From NCBI GenBank assembly GCA_904419875.1, contig CAJFTG010000004.1, positions 1 to 64,000 on the forward strand: a DNA stretch of 64,000 bases. The letters are read 5' to 3'. Below the pieces are notes generated by a model. The model did no database searches and was not told the origin of the DNA. It saw only the letters and a list, made by a program, of their open reading frames with translations. Below are positions 37,416-46,890 of the stretch, piece after piece; the first letter of the stretch is position 1, and every line of letters begins with the position of its first letter. Source of the stretch: Candidatus Avimonas caecicola (GTDB lineage: Bacteria > Bacillota > Clostridia > Oscillospirales > Acutalibacteraceae). The position numbers and the translations under genes are program-made.

Positions 37416-38345
37416 TCACCCGACAATGCCGCTGCGCTCCACGCTTTCGGCGAAGAAACGCTGCAGCGCCAGGTACACGATCAGCAGGGGAGCCACCGTC
37501 AGCAAAGCGCCGGCCTGCTGCATGGTAATAATCTGGTAGGTGTCCCATGTTGTACCCATGGTTTTCTCGAGATTTTGCCGCATGTTTGCCAGCATCGTCG
37601 ACAGGGTTGGCATATCTGAGGCAAAAATAGTCGTCAAATAATAATCGCTGCAATACCACACAAAGGAAAACAGGAACACAATCAGCATGGCATTGCGCAG
37701 GTTGGGAAGCATGATTCGCCCATAGGTGCGGAAAAAGCCGCAGCCGTCGATATAGGCGGCGTCTTCCAGGTCTTTTGGAAGGTTTCGGAAAAACTGCATA
37801 AAGATCAGGATAAAAATCCCGGAACGCAGCCCCACGCCAAACAGAGCCGGCAGGTAAAACACCGCCGGGGTGTCCAGGATGGACAGGCTCCGGTACAGCG
37901 TAAAGGTGGGCATGGAAATCGTCTGTGTCGGAATGACCACCATCAGGAACAGGGCCATCAGGCACACCTTTTTCAGCGGAAAACGGAACCGTGCAAAGCC
38001 GTAAGCGATAAAGGAGCAGACCGCCATCTGGATCCCGGACGACACCAGCGAAATCATCAGCGTGTTCGCCAGCGCCTGAGGGTATTCCATGGCGTTCGCC
38101 GCATTTTTGAAATTTTCAAGGGTAAAGTGGCGGGGCACCCAGACGATCGTGGGGTCATACACATCGTTCGGTTCCCGGATCGCCATGCTTACCATATAGA
38201 GCAGCGGATACAGGATGACAAAGGACAGCGCCACCAGCAGAACCGTGCGGAAAACGCACCAGGCCAGCTGGGCCACATACCGCAGGAGCGCGCTGTCACG
38301 CGGAGCATCCGGGTTACCCGTTTTCGGCTTTGTATCATGTCTCAT
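37416..38345 (-). CDS. ABC transporter permease (G', cassette 2)
   Basis: 309 aa; EDAAYIDGCGFFRTYGRIMLPN. Confidence 0.92.
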   Translation of the reverse strand: MRHDTKPKTGNPDAPRDSALLRYVAQLAWCVFRTVLLVALSFVILYPLLYMVSMAIREPNDVYDPTIVWVPRHFTLENFKNAANAMEYPQALANTLMISLVSSGIQMAVCSFIAYGFARFRFPLKKVCLMALFLMVVIPTQTISMPTFTLYRSLSILDTPAVFYLPALFGVGLRSGIFILIFMQFFRNLPKDLEDAAYIDGCGFFRTYGRIMLPNLRNAMLIVFLFSFVWYCSDYYLTTIFASDMPTLSTMLANMRQNLEKTMGTTWDTYQIITMQQAGALLTVAPLLIVYLALQRFFAESVERSGIVG

Positions 38346-39243
38346 AATGTATCTTCCGATTCAATAAAAAGTAAAGAAGGCTGACTACGCCGACCGTGAT
38401 GATGAAGTACACAATGGAAAGCGCACTCCCATAGGAGTAGCTGGCCTGGGTGTAGGAAACGTCCGATATGTACAGCAGCGTCTCATTTTCATAGCTGGCG
38501 CTGTAGTCAATGACGGTGTAAATCAGCGCCAGCACCATATGCGGCGCAATGCTGGGGAAGGTGACTTTGACAAACGTCTCCCAGCCGGTAGCCCCCTCCA
38601 CCTGCGCGACCTCGTAATGGCTTTTGGGAATGGCCAGCAGCCCGGCGATAAAGATCAGTATCTGCACGCCCGAACGCCAGACCAGGTCGACAATTCCGTT
38701 GACAATCTGCATAGCCGTGTCGGTGATATTATCCGGTATATCCAGGTTCACCAAAATCTCATACAGGAAATAGCTGTTAAACAGGTTGCTTTGGGTGCCG
38801 TCCCCCATCGCCACGTCGCGCAGCCCCATCTTGATGATGTTGATGATTACCCCGGAAGTGACGATAATGGGCAGGAAAAAGACGGCCCTGGCCGCCAGTC
38901 TCCCCCGGAACGGCTGCGAAAGCACGATGGCCATAAACAGACTAAAGGCGACGATAATCGGCGTCTGATAGGCTATGTTGCGAAGCGTGCCCACCAGCAG
39001 CTGCGGGAATTCCGCGTCCTTGGTAAAGGCATTGACGTAATGGGAAAAGGCCCCGCCGCCAAGCGGCCGCAGCGCGTATCCGCCGCCTGTCTCAATAACC
39101 ATTTCATGCAGCGAATACACTACGGTCATAATGACCGGCTGCAGAATAAAAACAGCGAACCCGATGATGAACGGAAGGATAAACAGCAGCCCGGCGTACC
39201 GCCTGCGTTGTTCCAGCGATATCCGTTTGCGGCTCCGTGCCAT
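38335..39243 (-). CDS. ABC transporter permease (F', cassette 2)
   Basis: Starts MARSRKRISLEQ; ARAVFFLPIIVTSGV; WRSGVQIL; VEGATGWETFVKVTFPS. Confidence 0.92.
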   Translation of the reverse strand: MARSRKRISLEQRRRYAGLLFILPFIIGFAVFILQPVIMTVVYSLHEMVIETGGGYALRPLGGGAFSHYVNAFTKDAEFPQLLVGTLRNIAYQTPIIVAFSLFMAIVLSQPFRGRLAARAVFFLPIIVTSGVIINIIKMGLRDVAMGDGTQSNLFNSYFLYEILVNLDIPDNITDTAMQIVNGIVDLVWRSGVQILIFIAGLLAIPKSHYEVAQVEGATGWETFVKVTFPSIAPHMVLALIYTVIDYSASYENETLLYISDVSYTQASYSYGSALSIVYFIITVGVVSLLYFLLNRKIHYET

Positions 39244-39263
39244 GAAACGCCCTCCTTCGGGGA

Positions 39264-39295
39264 GGAGGCCGCTCCGCGTAATGGAAGCGGCCTCC
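39264..39295 (-). promoter_or_regulatory. Stem-loop between surface SGNH gene and F' gene
   Basis: GGAGGCCGCT-N12-AGCGGCCTCC perfect stem, no T-tract on the minus strand. Confidence 0.5.
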
Positions 39296-39319
39296 CTCCT
39301 CTCATCCAAACCTTGTACG

Positions 39320-42163
39320 TTACTTCTTCCTGCGTTTAAAGCCGACCAGCGCAACTCCGGACGCGGCCATGGCCAGAACCGCTATGTTGACGTAGGAGAC
39401 GACCCCGGTGCCCGGGTTGCCGCCCGGAACAGGATCCTCGGTCGACACATCGTCGCCGGTATACATCATGTTGGTGATCGCGCTGACCTCGTCAACCACG
39501 AGATACTGGCTGCTGGCGTTGACATCGGTTGTGATAATGATGTTGAACAGGTTATCCAGGTTGAGCTGGCGGTTGCCGCCGGCCGTCCCGCCGTACCAGT
39601 ACTCAAGCTGGTCAAGCGGCAGGCGGACGACGCCCTCAAAGCCGGAGGGAAGGACGCAGCTGCCGTCCTCAAGAACCAGGGCTTCTTTCAGGGTTGTGCC
39701 GTCTTTTTCCATGTAGTAGACCTTGGCATCCTTCTTGAGGCGGAAGATTTCCCAGTGGCTGGTGCCGCCGGCCTCGCCGATCGCAAAGCGGTACGCGCCG
39801 TTGTCGGATTCCGCGTCGGCCGCGACCTTGCGGATATACAGCTCGATGGCTTCCGGCTTGATGGTCCCGCCGTTGGTCGCGTCATAGTTGGTGACCGGCT
39901 TTAAGCTGGAAGCGTTCCAGGTCATTTCGTCCCGCGCGGCAACCAGCTTGAGCGAAGCGCCCTCGCCGCCGCGGATGCTGGGAATATAGCTCGCCTTGCC
40001 CTGCGAGTCGGTCTGCAGCGCTTCGGACGCGTCGCCCGACGGGGCCTTGTCGCCATAGTCGGCCAGGACGACCCTCTGCTGAGCGCTGGGCTTATCGGGA
40101 TCGGTGTCGGCGCCCGGGCCGGGATCGGTGCCCGGCTGGCTGCCGGAACCGGAAGCGGCGGCATCTGCGGCCTCCCAGATCGCCTGGGCCACATCCGCGT
40201 CAAATCCGCCGTCGTACACGTCGGCCGGGGATTCGTCGAACAGGGTGGCGAAGCAGACGCAGGCTACCAGGAAACTGCCCTGCTCGTTGGGATGCGCGTC
40301 GTCCGCGCCCCAGATTTCAATATCCGGGTAATTTTCCATCATGTAGGCGAAGGCTTCGTTGGCGTACGCGCGGGGCGCGCCGATTTCTTTACCGACTTCG
40401 TCAAACAGCTTGGTATACTCTTCCACCTGCTGCAGGGGGGTGTAGCCGGCGTTGTTGTAGCTCACCGGCGGACGCACATACAGATAGGTCTCGCCGCCGG
40501 CTTCCTTCACCAGCTCGTCGATGGTTTTCACGGCAGCCTTGCTGGCCGCGCGCCGCTCCTCGCTGCCGATGCACTGGGTGTTGTCCTGCAGGAAAACGAT
40601 GTCGTAGCCGTTGCCAAGCTCCGTGCGCAGCGCCTTACCGGCGTTCTGGTCGGGGTCGGCGAACTGGGACAGGAAAGCGCCGTCCACCGTCAGGCTTCTC
40701 ACGGTCACGTCATGGCCGGCCTCCTGGCACAGCCGCTCAAACATCTTGGGCATATCGTTGACATACGTGGCGCTGTTGCCCACGAACAGGACCTTGAGCG
40801 CCTCTTCGTCCTCTCCCCCGCCGCCCAGGCTCGGGTCAAGGGCTTCCGCATCCCGGATGCCGCGCACCTCATCCACAGCCAGGTAGGTGTCCTGGTTGAC
40901 GTCCACCGCGATCTGGATGTTGAAGATGTCGTCCACGTCGAGCTGCTTGTCGCCGTTGCCGCCCCAGTCATAAATCAGGTCGGCGAGCGGGAGGCGGACG
41001 ACCCCTTCAAAGCCGGTCGGCAGATGAACCGTCTTGTTGGCGACGACCGCCTTTTGCAACGTGCCGTCTCCCTTGGCAATATAGTAGAGCGCCTTCCCGT
41101 CCTCCAGCCGGAAATACTCGCCGTCGCCGTCGGCAAGGGAGAAGCGGTATGCGCCGGAATCCGTGCCCTCGCCCGGCACCTTTTTGATATACAGCTCAAC
41201 GGCTTCCATGCCGGTCACATCCTGGCCCACGGTCGGCTTCAGGGCAAAGTTGGCCCAGGTCAGCGTGCTGCCCGACCCCGCGGCCATCAGCTTGAGGGAG
41301 ACGCCTTCGCCGCCCCGGACGCTGGGGATGTATTCCACGGTCCCCGTCGTCTGGCCGCCGATATGCACCGCCTCGTCCGCGTCGTCCGCGGTGGTCTTAT
41401 CCGCATAGCTGGCCAGGATAACGCTGTCCGCCGGCTCCGGGGGCAGCAGGGACGGGTCGATATACTCGATATCGCTGAGCCCGCGCACCTCGTCCACGGC
41501 CACGTAGGTATCGGCGCTGACCCGCGTGTAAAGGGCGATGCTGTTGATGGCGTCCAGGTCAAGCTCCTTATTGCCGCTGCCGCCAAAGCCATACACCACA
41601 TCGGCCACCGGCAGGCGGATGACCCCTTCAAAACCGGACGGCAGCTGAATGTCATAGTTGGCCGCGACGGTGGTTTTCTGAATGGCGCCGTCTCCCTTGA
41701 CGATATAGGAGATCTCGGTTCCGGGTTTCATCCGGAAGCTTTCATACTCGCCGTCGGCGATGACAAACCGGTATATGCCGTTGTCAACAGGACTCCCCTT
41801 CCATTCATCTCCGCCGTCTACCTTCTTGATATAGAGTTCAATGGCTTCCATACCGGTGATATCCCGGCCTGCGATGGTCTGCATCGCAAAGTTGCCATAG
41901 AACGGATCGCCGGAAGAGGATGTCAGCTTCAGGGAAGCGCCGGCGCCGCCCCGGACGCTGGACATAAAGGACACGGCGTAGCCGGCTGTCGAACTGCCGG
42001 TATGCATGACCTGCTGCGCATCGTCCTCGGCGGTTTTATCCGCGTAATTGATCAGCGCCTTAGTCTCCAGCGCACCGGCATCCCCGTCGTCCGCGATGAC
42101 TGCCGGGACAAAGGATGTCAAAAGGAATCCCGCTGCCAATAAACTTGCCAGAATTCTTTTCAT
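39320..42163 (-). CDS. Surface SGNH-hydrolase-like protein with three homologous beta-rich modules and C-terminal NPGTG/TM anchor
   Basis: 947 aa; VLFVGNSATYVNDM and DDAHPNEQGSF for SGNH blocks; three modules with LPSGFEGVVRLP-type motif; GNPGTGVVSY-TM-KRRKK. Confidence 0.75.
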   Translation of the reverse strand: MKRILASLLAAGFLLTSFVPAVIADDGDAGALETKALINYADKTAEDDAQQVMHTGSSTAGYAVSFMSSVRGGAGASLKLTSSSGDPFYGNFAMQTIAGRDITGMEAIELYIKKVDGGDEWKGSPVDNGIYRFVIADGEYESFRMKPGTEISYIVKGDGAIQKTTVAANYDIQLPSGFEGVIRLPVADVVYGFGGSGNKELDLDAINSIALYTRVSADTYVAVDEVRGLSDIEYIDPSLLPPEPADSVILASYADKTTADDADEAVHIGGQTTGTVEYIPSVRGGEGVSLKLMAAGSGSTLTWANFALKPTVGQDVTGMEAVELYIKKVPGEGTDSGAYRFSLADGDGEYFRLEDGKALYYIAKGDGTLQKAVVANKTVHLPTGFEGVVRLPLADLIYDWGGNGDKQLDVDDIFNIQIAVDVNQDTYLAVDEVRGIRDAEALDPSLGGGGEDEEALKVLFVGNSATYVNDMPKMFERLCQEAGHDVTVRSLTVDGAFLSQFADPDQNAGKALRTELGNGYDIVFLQDNTQCIGSEERRAASKAAVKTIDELVKEAGGETYLYVRPPVSYNNAGYTPLQQVEEYTKLFDEVGKEIGAPRAYANEAFAYMMENYPDIEIWGADDAHPNEQGSFLVACVCFATLFDESPADVYDGGFDADVAQAIWEAADAAASGSGSQPGTDPGPGADTDPDKPSAQQRVVLADYGDKAPSGDASEALQTDSQGKASYIPSIRGGEGASLKLVAARDEMTWNASSLKPVTNYDATNGGTIKPEAIELYIRKVAADAESDNGAYRFAIGEAGGTSHWEIFRLKKDAKVYYMEKDGTTLKEALVLEDGSCVLPSGFEGVVRLPLDQLEYWYGGTAGGNRQLNLDNLFNIIITTDVNASSQYLVVDEVSAITNMMYTGDDVSTEDPVPGGNPGTGVVSYVNIAVLAMAASGVALVGFKRRKK

Positions 42164-42255
42164 CTCTGCTTTCTTCCTTTCTCAATAGTATGCTTACCTG
42201 CCTGTGCAGGAGAGTCGCCCATCGGAAAGCGCCCGCGCGGGACAGCCGCAGGGGA

Positions 42256-43578
42256 TCAGGATTCCTTCCCCTCAAGCAGCTCGGTCAGGCTGTCGATCTT
42301 GCCCTGGATAAAGGAACGATGGGACGCTACGGCCGTTGCCGGGGGGACCATATTGTTGAAGATGTCCTCCCAAAGGACCCAGCGCTGGCTCCACCAATCC
42401 GCCAGGCCGTACATGAAGGAGCCGTTCGGCGTATGGGTGCGGTTGAACTCCTTCACCCACTCGTAGGTTTCATCATCCTTATAGGTGCGCTCGCGATCCG
42501 CCGCAATCAGCGGGTCGTCGGCGTGCGCTTCCTTGTACACGGACTGGAAACGGTACCATGCAAGCGCCCCTTTGGGGTTGTCGGCCCCGGTGGGAACGCC
42601 CCAGGAATACAGCATGGCGGGAGAGATGCCCTCCGGCGCGTCCGGACCGGTGGGGAACGGCGCGATGCCGATTTCAAAATTCGTGTTGTTATACACGTCG
42701 TAGCTGCCCACCGCCTGCCACGGACGCTCCGCGATCATCGCCACGTTGCCGGCCATGAAATCCTCCCGCCAGTAGGGCTGCCCATGGTCAAAGGAGCGGT
42801 ATATGTTCTGCAGATCCTGCATGATCTGCAGCCCTTTGAGTTCCTCGGGGTGGTCAAGCGTCAGGCTGATGGACCCGTCGTCGGCAATTTCAATGCCGTG
42901 CCCGCCGTTGGCGAAGACAAACAGATCCCAGTACCAGGTGCCGTAACCCCGCTGGTTGGAAATGCCGTCGTTGTCCGTATCCTGGACGAACTTGGCCGCG
43001 ACCTCGGTAAAGGTATCGAAGTCCCAGGCGCCTTCCTCGGCGTATTCCGCAGGCGTTTTTTCACCGGCATTTTCAAACATGGTTTTGTTGAAATAGATAA
43101 AGAATATGTAGTCTTCATCCTGCCGGGCCGCGCCGTAAGCCTTGCCCTTGTAGGTGAACTGATCCATGATGCTGGTGTTCCAGACCGGATCCTCCGGGTC
43201 GTACAGCCCGTCGATCGGCTGGATCATATTGCGGGACAGATAGGTGAGGTACGTGTTGTCCGTCACGATCATGGTGTCGGGCGGGTCGCCGCTGTTGATC
43301 AGCTGATAGATTTTTGTGGACCATTCCCCGCCGTAGTTCTCATATTGGACGGTACAGCCGTAGGTGTTTTCGAATTCATCAATCATCTTCTCGGTCAGCT
43401 CGTCCAGCGCCACTTCCATTGCCACCCGGAGGGTTGTCCCCTCGATGTCGCTGTAAAAATCGTCCGCCTCCAGCGCGGACGCTCCCCCGCCGGAGGGCGT
43501 CTCCGACGGCGAGCAGGCCGTCAGGCCCATGACCACGGTCATGGCCAGGGCCATCAGCCCGGCTATTCTGCGCTTCAT
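42256..43578 (-). CDS. ABC transporter extracellular solute-binding lipoprotein
   Basis: Starts MKRRIAGLMALAMTVVMGLTACS; typical sugar SBP. Confidence 0.9.
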   Translation of the reverse strand: MKRRIAGLMALAMTVVMGLTACSPSETPSGGGASALEADDFYSDIEGTTLRVAMEVALDELTEKMIDEFENTYGCTVQYENYGGEWSTKIYQLINSGDPPDTMIVTDNTYLTYLSRNMIQPIDGLYDPEDPVWNTSIMDQFTYKGKAYGAARQDEDYIFFIYFNKTMFENAGEKTPAEYAEEGAWDFDTFTEVAAKFVQDTDNDGISNQRGYGTWYWDLFVFANGGHGIEIADDGSISLTLDHPEELKGLQIMQDLQNIYRSFDHGQPYWREDFMAGNVAMIAERPWQAVGSYDVYNNTNFEIGIAPFPTGPDAPEGISPAMLYSWGVPTGADNPKGALAWYRFQSVYKEAHADDPLIAADRERTYKDDETYEWVKEFNRTHTPNGSFMYGLADWWSQRWVLWEDIFNNMVPPATAVASHRSFIQGKIDSLTELLEGKES

Positions 43579-43737
43579 AGCAATCTCCTCCCTTTCTTTT
43601 ATTCTGCTGTCCTGTGCCGGCATGGCAGTGCCCTCTGTTTTTCGCCTGCTTTGCCGTGACGCGGCGGATTGAACTTCATGAATCCTGCTGCTCCACCCCC
43701 CCTTATGGGCCGTGCCGCCTGCTTTCACGTTTGTCCA

Positions 43738-44538
43738 TCATTCGGTGTCTTTACTGAAAATTACCACATCCTGCTCGCCCTCTCCCGGATTGAGCCGCAT
43801 ACGGTATTGATGCGGCGTGATCCCAAAGCGCCGATTGAACATTGTGACAAAATTGCTCTCTTTATAGCCGCATCGGCGGGCGATTTCCCGTACGGACAGG
43901 GACGTAGACTTCAGATACCGCTTCGCCTCGTTCATGCGGACGTTAATCAAATACTGGTATATCGAAATATTCTTTTCCTGCCGGAAAATGTGCCGCACCC
44001 GGCTGAGGGAATACCCATAGCTTTCACTGAGCCGCTCAAAATCAATGTTTTCCCCATACGCGTTCTGGATGTATTCCGTAATGCGCGCCACCACGTCCAG
44101 GCACTTCTTCTTGTCCGAAACGCGGTCGATCTCCAAAAGGATCTGCCTGACCAACAGGTCGATGTACTCTTCATACCGGGGCGGCCGGCTGATATTTTCC
44201 TCGATGATGCGGTTCAGGATGCCGTAAATGTCCTGGCTGTATCGGTTTTTTGTCAAAAATACATAACCGCTCAGCGGAACGGAACCATCGCTGCTGGAAA
44301 ATCGGCAGTATAAAACCCGCTTGGACCAATACAGCAGCTCGTCATGCTCCACATTGGGAGGAATCACCGCCAGGCAGTCGGAAGCAATCTCGTAGGTATC
44401 CTGGTTGATCGTGGTAACCCCTTCCGCTTCCCGGTAATACACAATTTCAAAATCGCTGTGCTTTTGGGGGAGCACATAATGCATAGGGGCATAGGCGCTG
44501 TTTCCCGACGCCGTCAAATAATAGGTTATTTCGCTCAG
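43738..44538 (-). CDS. AraC family transcriptional regulator
   Basis: C-terminal RYLKSTSLSVREIARRCGYKESNFVTMFNRRFGITPHQYRMRL. ORF track start is TTG 44517; extended CTG (44538) or ATT (44541) start preferred because of GGGGGAG upstream. Confidence 0.88.
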   Translation of the reverse strand: MSEITYYLTASGNSAYAPMHYVLPQKHSDFEIVYYREAEGVTTINQDTYEIASDCLAVIPPNVEHDELLYWSKRVLYCRFSSSDGSVPLSGYVFLTKNRYSQDIYGILNRIIEENISRPPRYEEYIDLLVRQILLEIDRVSDKKKCLDVVARITEYIQNAYGENIDFERLSESYGYSLSRVRHIFRQEKNISIYQYLINVRMNEAKRYLKSTSLSVREIARRCGYKESNFVTMFNRRFGITPHQYRMRLNPGEGEQDVVIFSKDTE

Positions 44539-44659
44539 AATGTTCTCCCCCTAATTTCTGCTTTTCTTCCGTACCAAAAGGGCCGAGCCCGGTCGGCAGC
44601 GGGCTTGCAGCTTTCTCATCCATCCCCTCCGGCCGTATTCGCCGCAGCGTTATTATGTT

Positions 44660-44673
44660 CTAATTTGTACAAA
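44660..44673. promoter_or_regulatory. Palindrome AATTTGTACAAATT in an AT-rich island upstream of araC-type gene
   Basis: Perfect 14-bp palindrome read directly. Confidence 0.4.
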
Positions 44674-44940
44674 TTATATCATAATTAAATTTTGGTTTGT
44701 GGCTAATTTTTGGGATATGCCCACACTGTCGTTTGCGGTCGGCTCAGCCAGCCTCTTTGGCAACGTGCGACTTTATTTTTCTTTTCCTTCGCAGTATAAA
44801 GTTTTGATTTCCTGCTATTTCCCGCTTCTTTTCGCCTGGCCCCGGCCTCGAAAAACATGGAAAATAGCGGAATTCCCCCTGTGCCCGCCCCCGCGGATAG
44901 CAGGAAAACAGTTCGCATTCCGCTCTCTGTTCCCTACGCA

Positions 44941-45020
44941 TTCCCCACCCTTTTCCCACCCTCTCCAACCCTCTTCTACCCCCTCCTACCCTCTCCTACC
45001 CTCTCCTACCCTTTCCGCAC
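44941..45020. repeat. Degenerate 10-bp pyrimidine tandem array (CTCTCCTACC-like)
   Basis: Consecutive decamers CTCTCCAACC CTCTTCTACC CCCTCCTACC CTCTCCTACC CTCTCCTACC CTTTCCGCAC. Confidence 0.85.
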
Positions 45021-45153
45021 TCTCTCGGCACCCTTTCCCCGGCCCCGGCCGCCGGCTGAGAAAACCGGAACGGCGGCAGGCGTTTTAAACCCCTTGCGGC
45101 GATGCCGGAAAGTCATCGGCAAATCCGAACCGGCACATCCGGTTCAACGGCAG

Positions 45154-45188
45154 GCAAAAAAAGCCGCCGTACGCGGCTGCGTACGGCG
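45154..45188 (-). terminator. Intrinsic terminator for 45232-46890
   Basis: CGCCGTACGC-GGCT-GCGTACGGCG perfect stem; T7 on the minus strand. Confidence 0.8.
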
Positions 45189-45231
45189 ACCGAACTGGCG
45201 GTTATGCGCCTTATTTTTCTGCCCGGTAAGG

Positions 45232-46890
45232 CTATCGGTTCCTTTCCGCAATCTTGCGGTTGAGCTTCTCGCGGGTGTCCAGAATCCAGTGGGCGGAGCG
45301 GGGATACTCCCGGAAGGTCAGCGTCCCCCCCGCTTCCCGTTCCAGCCACTCCTCCGCCGCTGCCCGGCCGAGGAGGGATTCCAGCAGCTGCAGCGCCCTC
45401 ATGTCCTGCAGCGACTCATTAAAAACCATCTGCCGAATGGACGGCACCGGCTCGCCGTTTTCTCCGGGATACACAAGAAACGGGTCGCCGGAAGGAAACG
45501 CTTCCCCTCCGTCGGTCACGGCATAAGGGTCGACCGCCTTCCGGGAAAGAGCGGTAAACCAAAAATTATAGCCCCAATGGAGGAAGCCCTCGATCTGGTG
45601 GGGATAGAGCTGCCAGCCCAGAATCCGATTGCGGGCGGAGGGCATGGCCATCATCCGGTTGCTGACTTCCACCGTCTGGCCGCAGCAGTAATAGGTCCAC
45701 AGGCGGGGCACCTTTTCTTCCAGAAAAGCCTCGATATGGTCGTTGGCGGGAATGGGATGGGGGACCAGCCCCTCCTTATAGAAGGCGACCTCCGATAAAG
45801 CATCCATGGTATGGCAGCCGGCCAGGACCTCCCGAATGCTGTCCCGGGCCCGGCGGTAGCTTTCCAGGGCGTCGCGGGAGGGTTCGTCGGAAATGTGGAA
45901 CCAGCACTGTTCCAGCCGGTTTTCCCGGCGCAGGTATCCCTTGAGCGCGGACAGAAAACAATTCAAAAAGTCCACATATTCCGGAGAGGAAGCGTCGGTG
46001 TGCCAGCCGAACCGCTTTTCCTCCCGCCCATCCACGGTTACCACAATTTTGGGCGCGTGTTCCGCCCCCCACTGGGTAAAGAGATGGGAGATCTCAAAAT
46101 AGCGGATGCCGCAGGCCTCGGCCAAATCCATATAGCGTTTCAAACGGTCGAAGCCGAAGCGGTATTCCCCTTTTTCCCACACCACGTCCACCAGCTGCAC
46201 GGTGGGCCGTTCCCCGCCCACAGCGGTGTCCAGGGGCGGGGTAAAAACCGGGGTCAGCAGCATATTGACGCCGTATTTCACGGCGTTTTTCATATAGTTC
46301 TCCATTATGCGCCAGTGTTCTTCGCTGAATACCGGCACCTGATACTGCAGCGCCAGGCAGTCGCAGTGAAACCATTCGGTGTGGATCAGGGTCTGTTCCG
46401 GCAGCCGTGCGCCGATCACCTCCAGGGTAAAGGCAGCTTCCGCCAGGGTTTCCCCGGGGTTCCCCGCGGCAGCGAGCGTGAGCCGGATGGGATAGCTCCC
46501 CGCGGGCTGGTTCGGCGGCAGAGCCACCTCCACCCACAGGCTGCGCCACTGGTTCCCCATCAGGGAGATCTCCCCGCCCGTGGGGGCGAGAACATCCGGA
46601 AACAGCCCCGGCTTTCGGCGCAGGAAATCCGTATCGCTGCCTTCGTAAGCAGGAAGCAGAGAAGGGACGCAGCCCACCGCATACAGGCATACGGCGTCCG
46701 CCAAAGGGGAATCCACCCGAACCACGGCGTCCAGCCGGTCCCCCTGATCGGGACTGAGCGCCCACTGAAAGCCGAACCTCTCCCCCTGCAGGGCGGAGGC
46801 GGTTGTGAATGGCGGCGCTCCCGGCGCCTCATCGGGGAAGACCTTTTCCAGGGAACTGAGAAGCTTGTGCGAAATGAACACTGAAATCAT
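45232..46890 (-). CDS. DUF4091-like putative glycoside hydrolase-related protein, predicted cytosolic
   Basis: Starts MISVFISHKLL after AGGAAGG; WFHCDCLA, WFHISDEP and ILGWQLYPHQIEGFLHWGYNFW typical of this family. Confidence 0.7.
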   Translation of the reverse strand: MISVFISHKLLSSLEKVFPDEAPGAPPFTTASALQGERFGFQWALSPDQGDRLDAVVRVDSPLADAVCLYAVGCVPSLLPAYEGSDTDFLRRKPGLFPDVLAPTGGEISLMGNQWRSLWVEVALPPNQPAGSYPIRLTLAAAGNPGETLAEAAFTLEVIGARLPEQTLIHTEWFHCDCLALQYQVPVFSEEHWRIMENYMKNAVKYGVNMLLTPVFTPPLDTAVGGERPTVQLVDVVWEKGEYRFGFDRLKRYMDLAEACGIRYFEISHLFTQWGAEHAPKIVVTVDGREEKRFGWHTDASSPEYVDFLNCFLSALKGYLRRENRLEQCWFHISDEPSRDALESYRRARDSIREVLAGCHTMDALSEVAFYKEGLVPHPIPANDHIEAFLEEKVPRLWTYYCCGQTVEVSNRMMAMPSARNRILGWQLYPHQIEGFLHWGYNFWFTALSRKAVDPYAVTDGGEAFPSGDPFLVYPGENGEPVPSIRQMVFNESLQDMRALQLLESLLGRAAAEEWLEREAGGTLTFREYPRSAHWILDTREKLNRKIAERNR

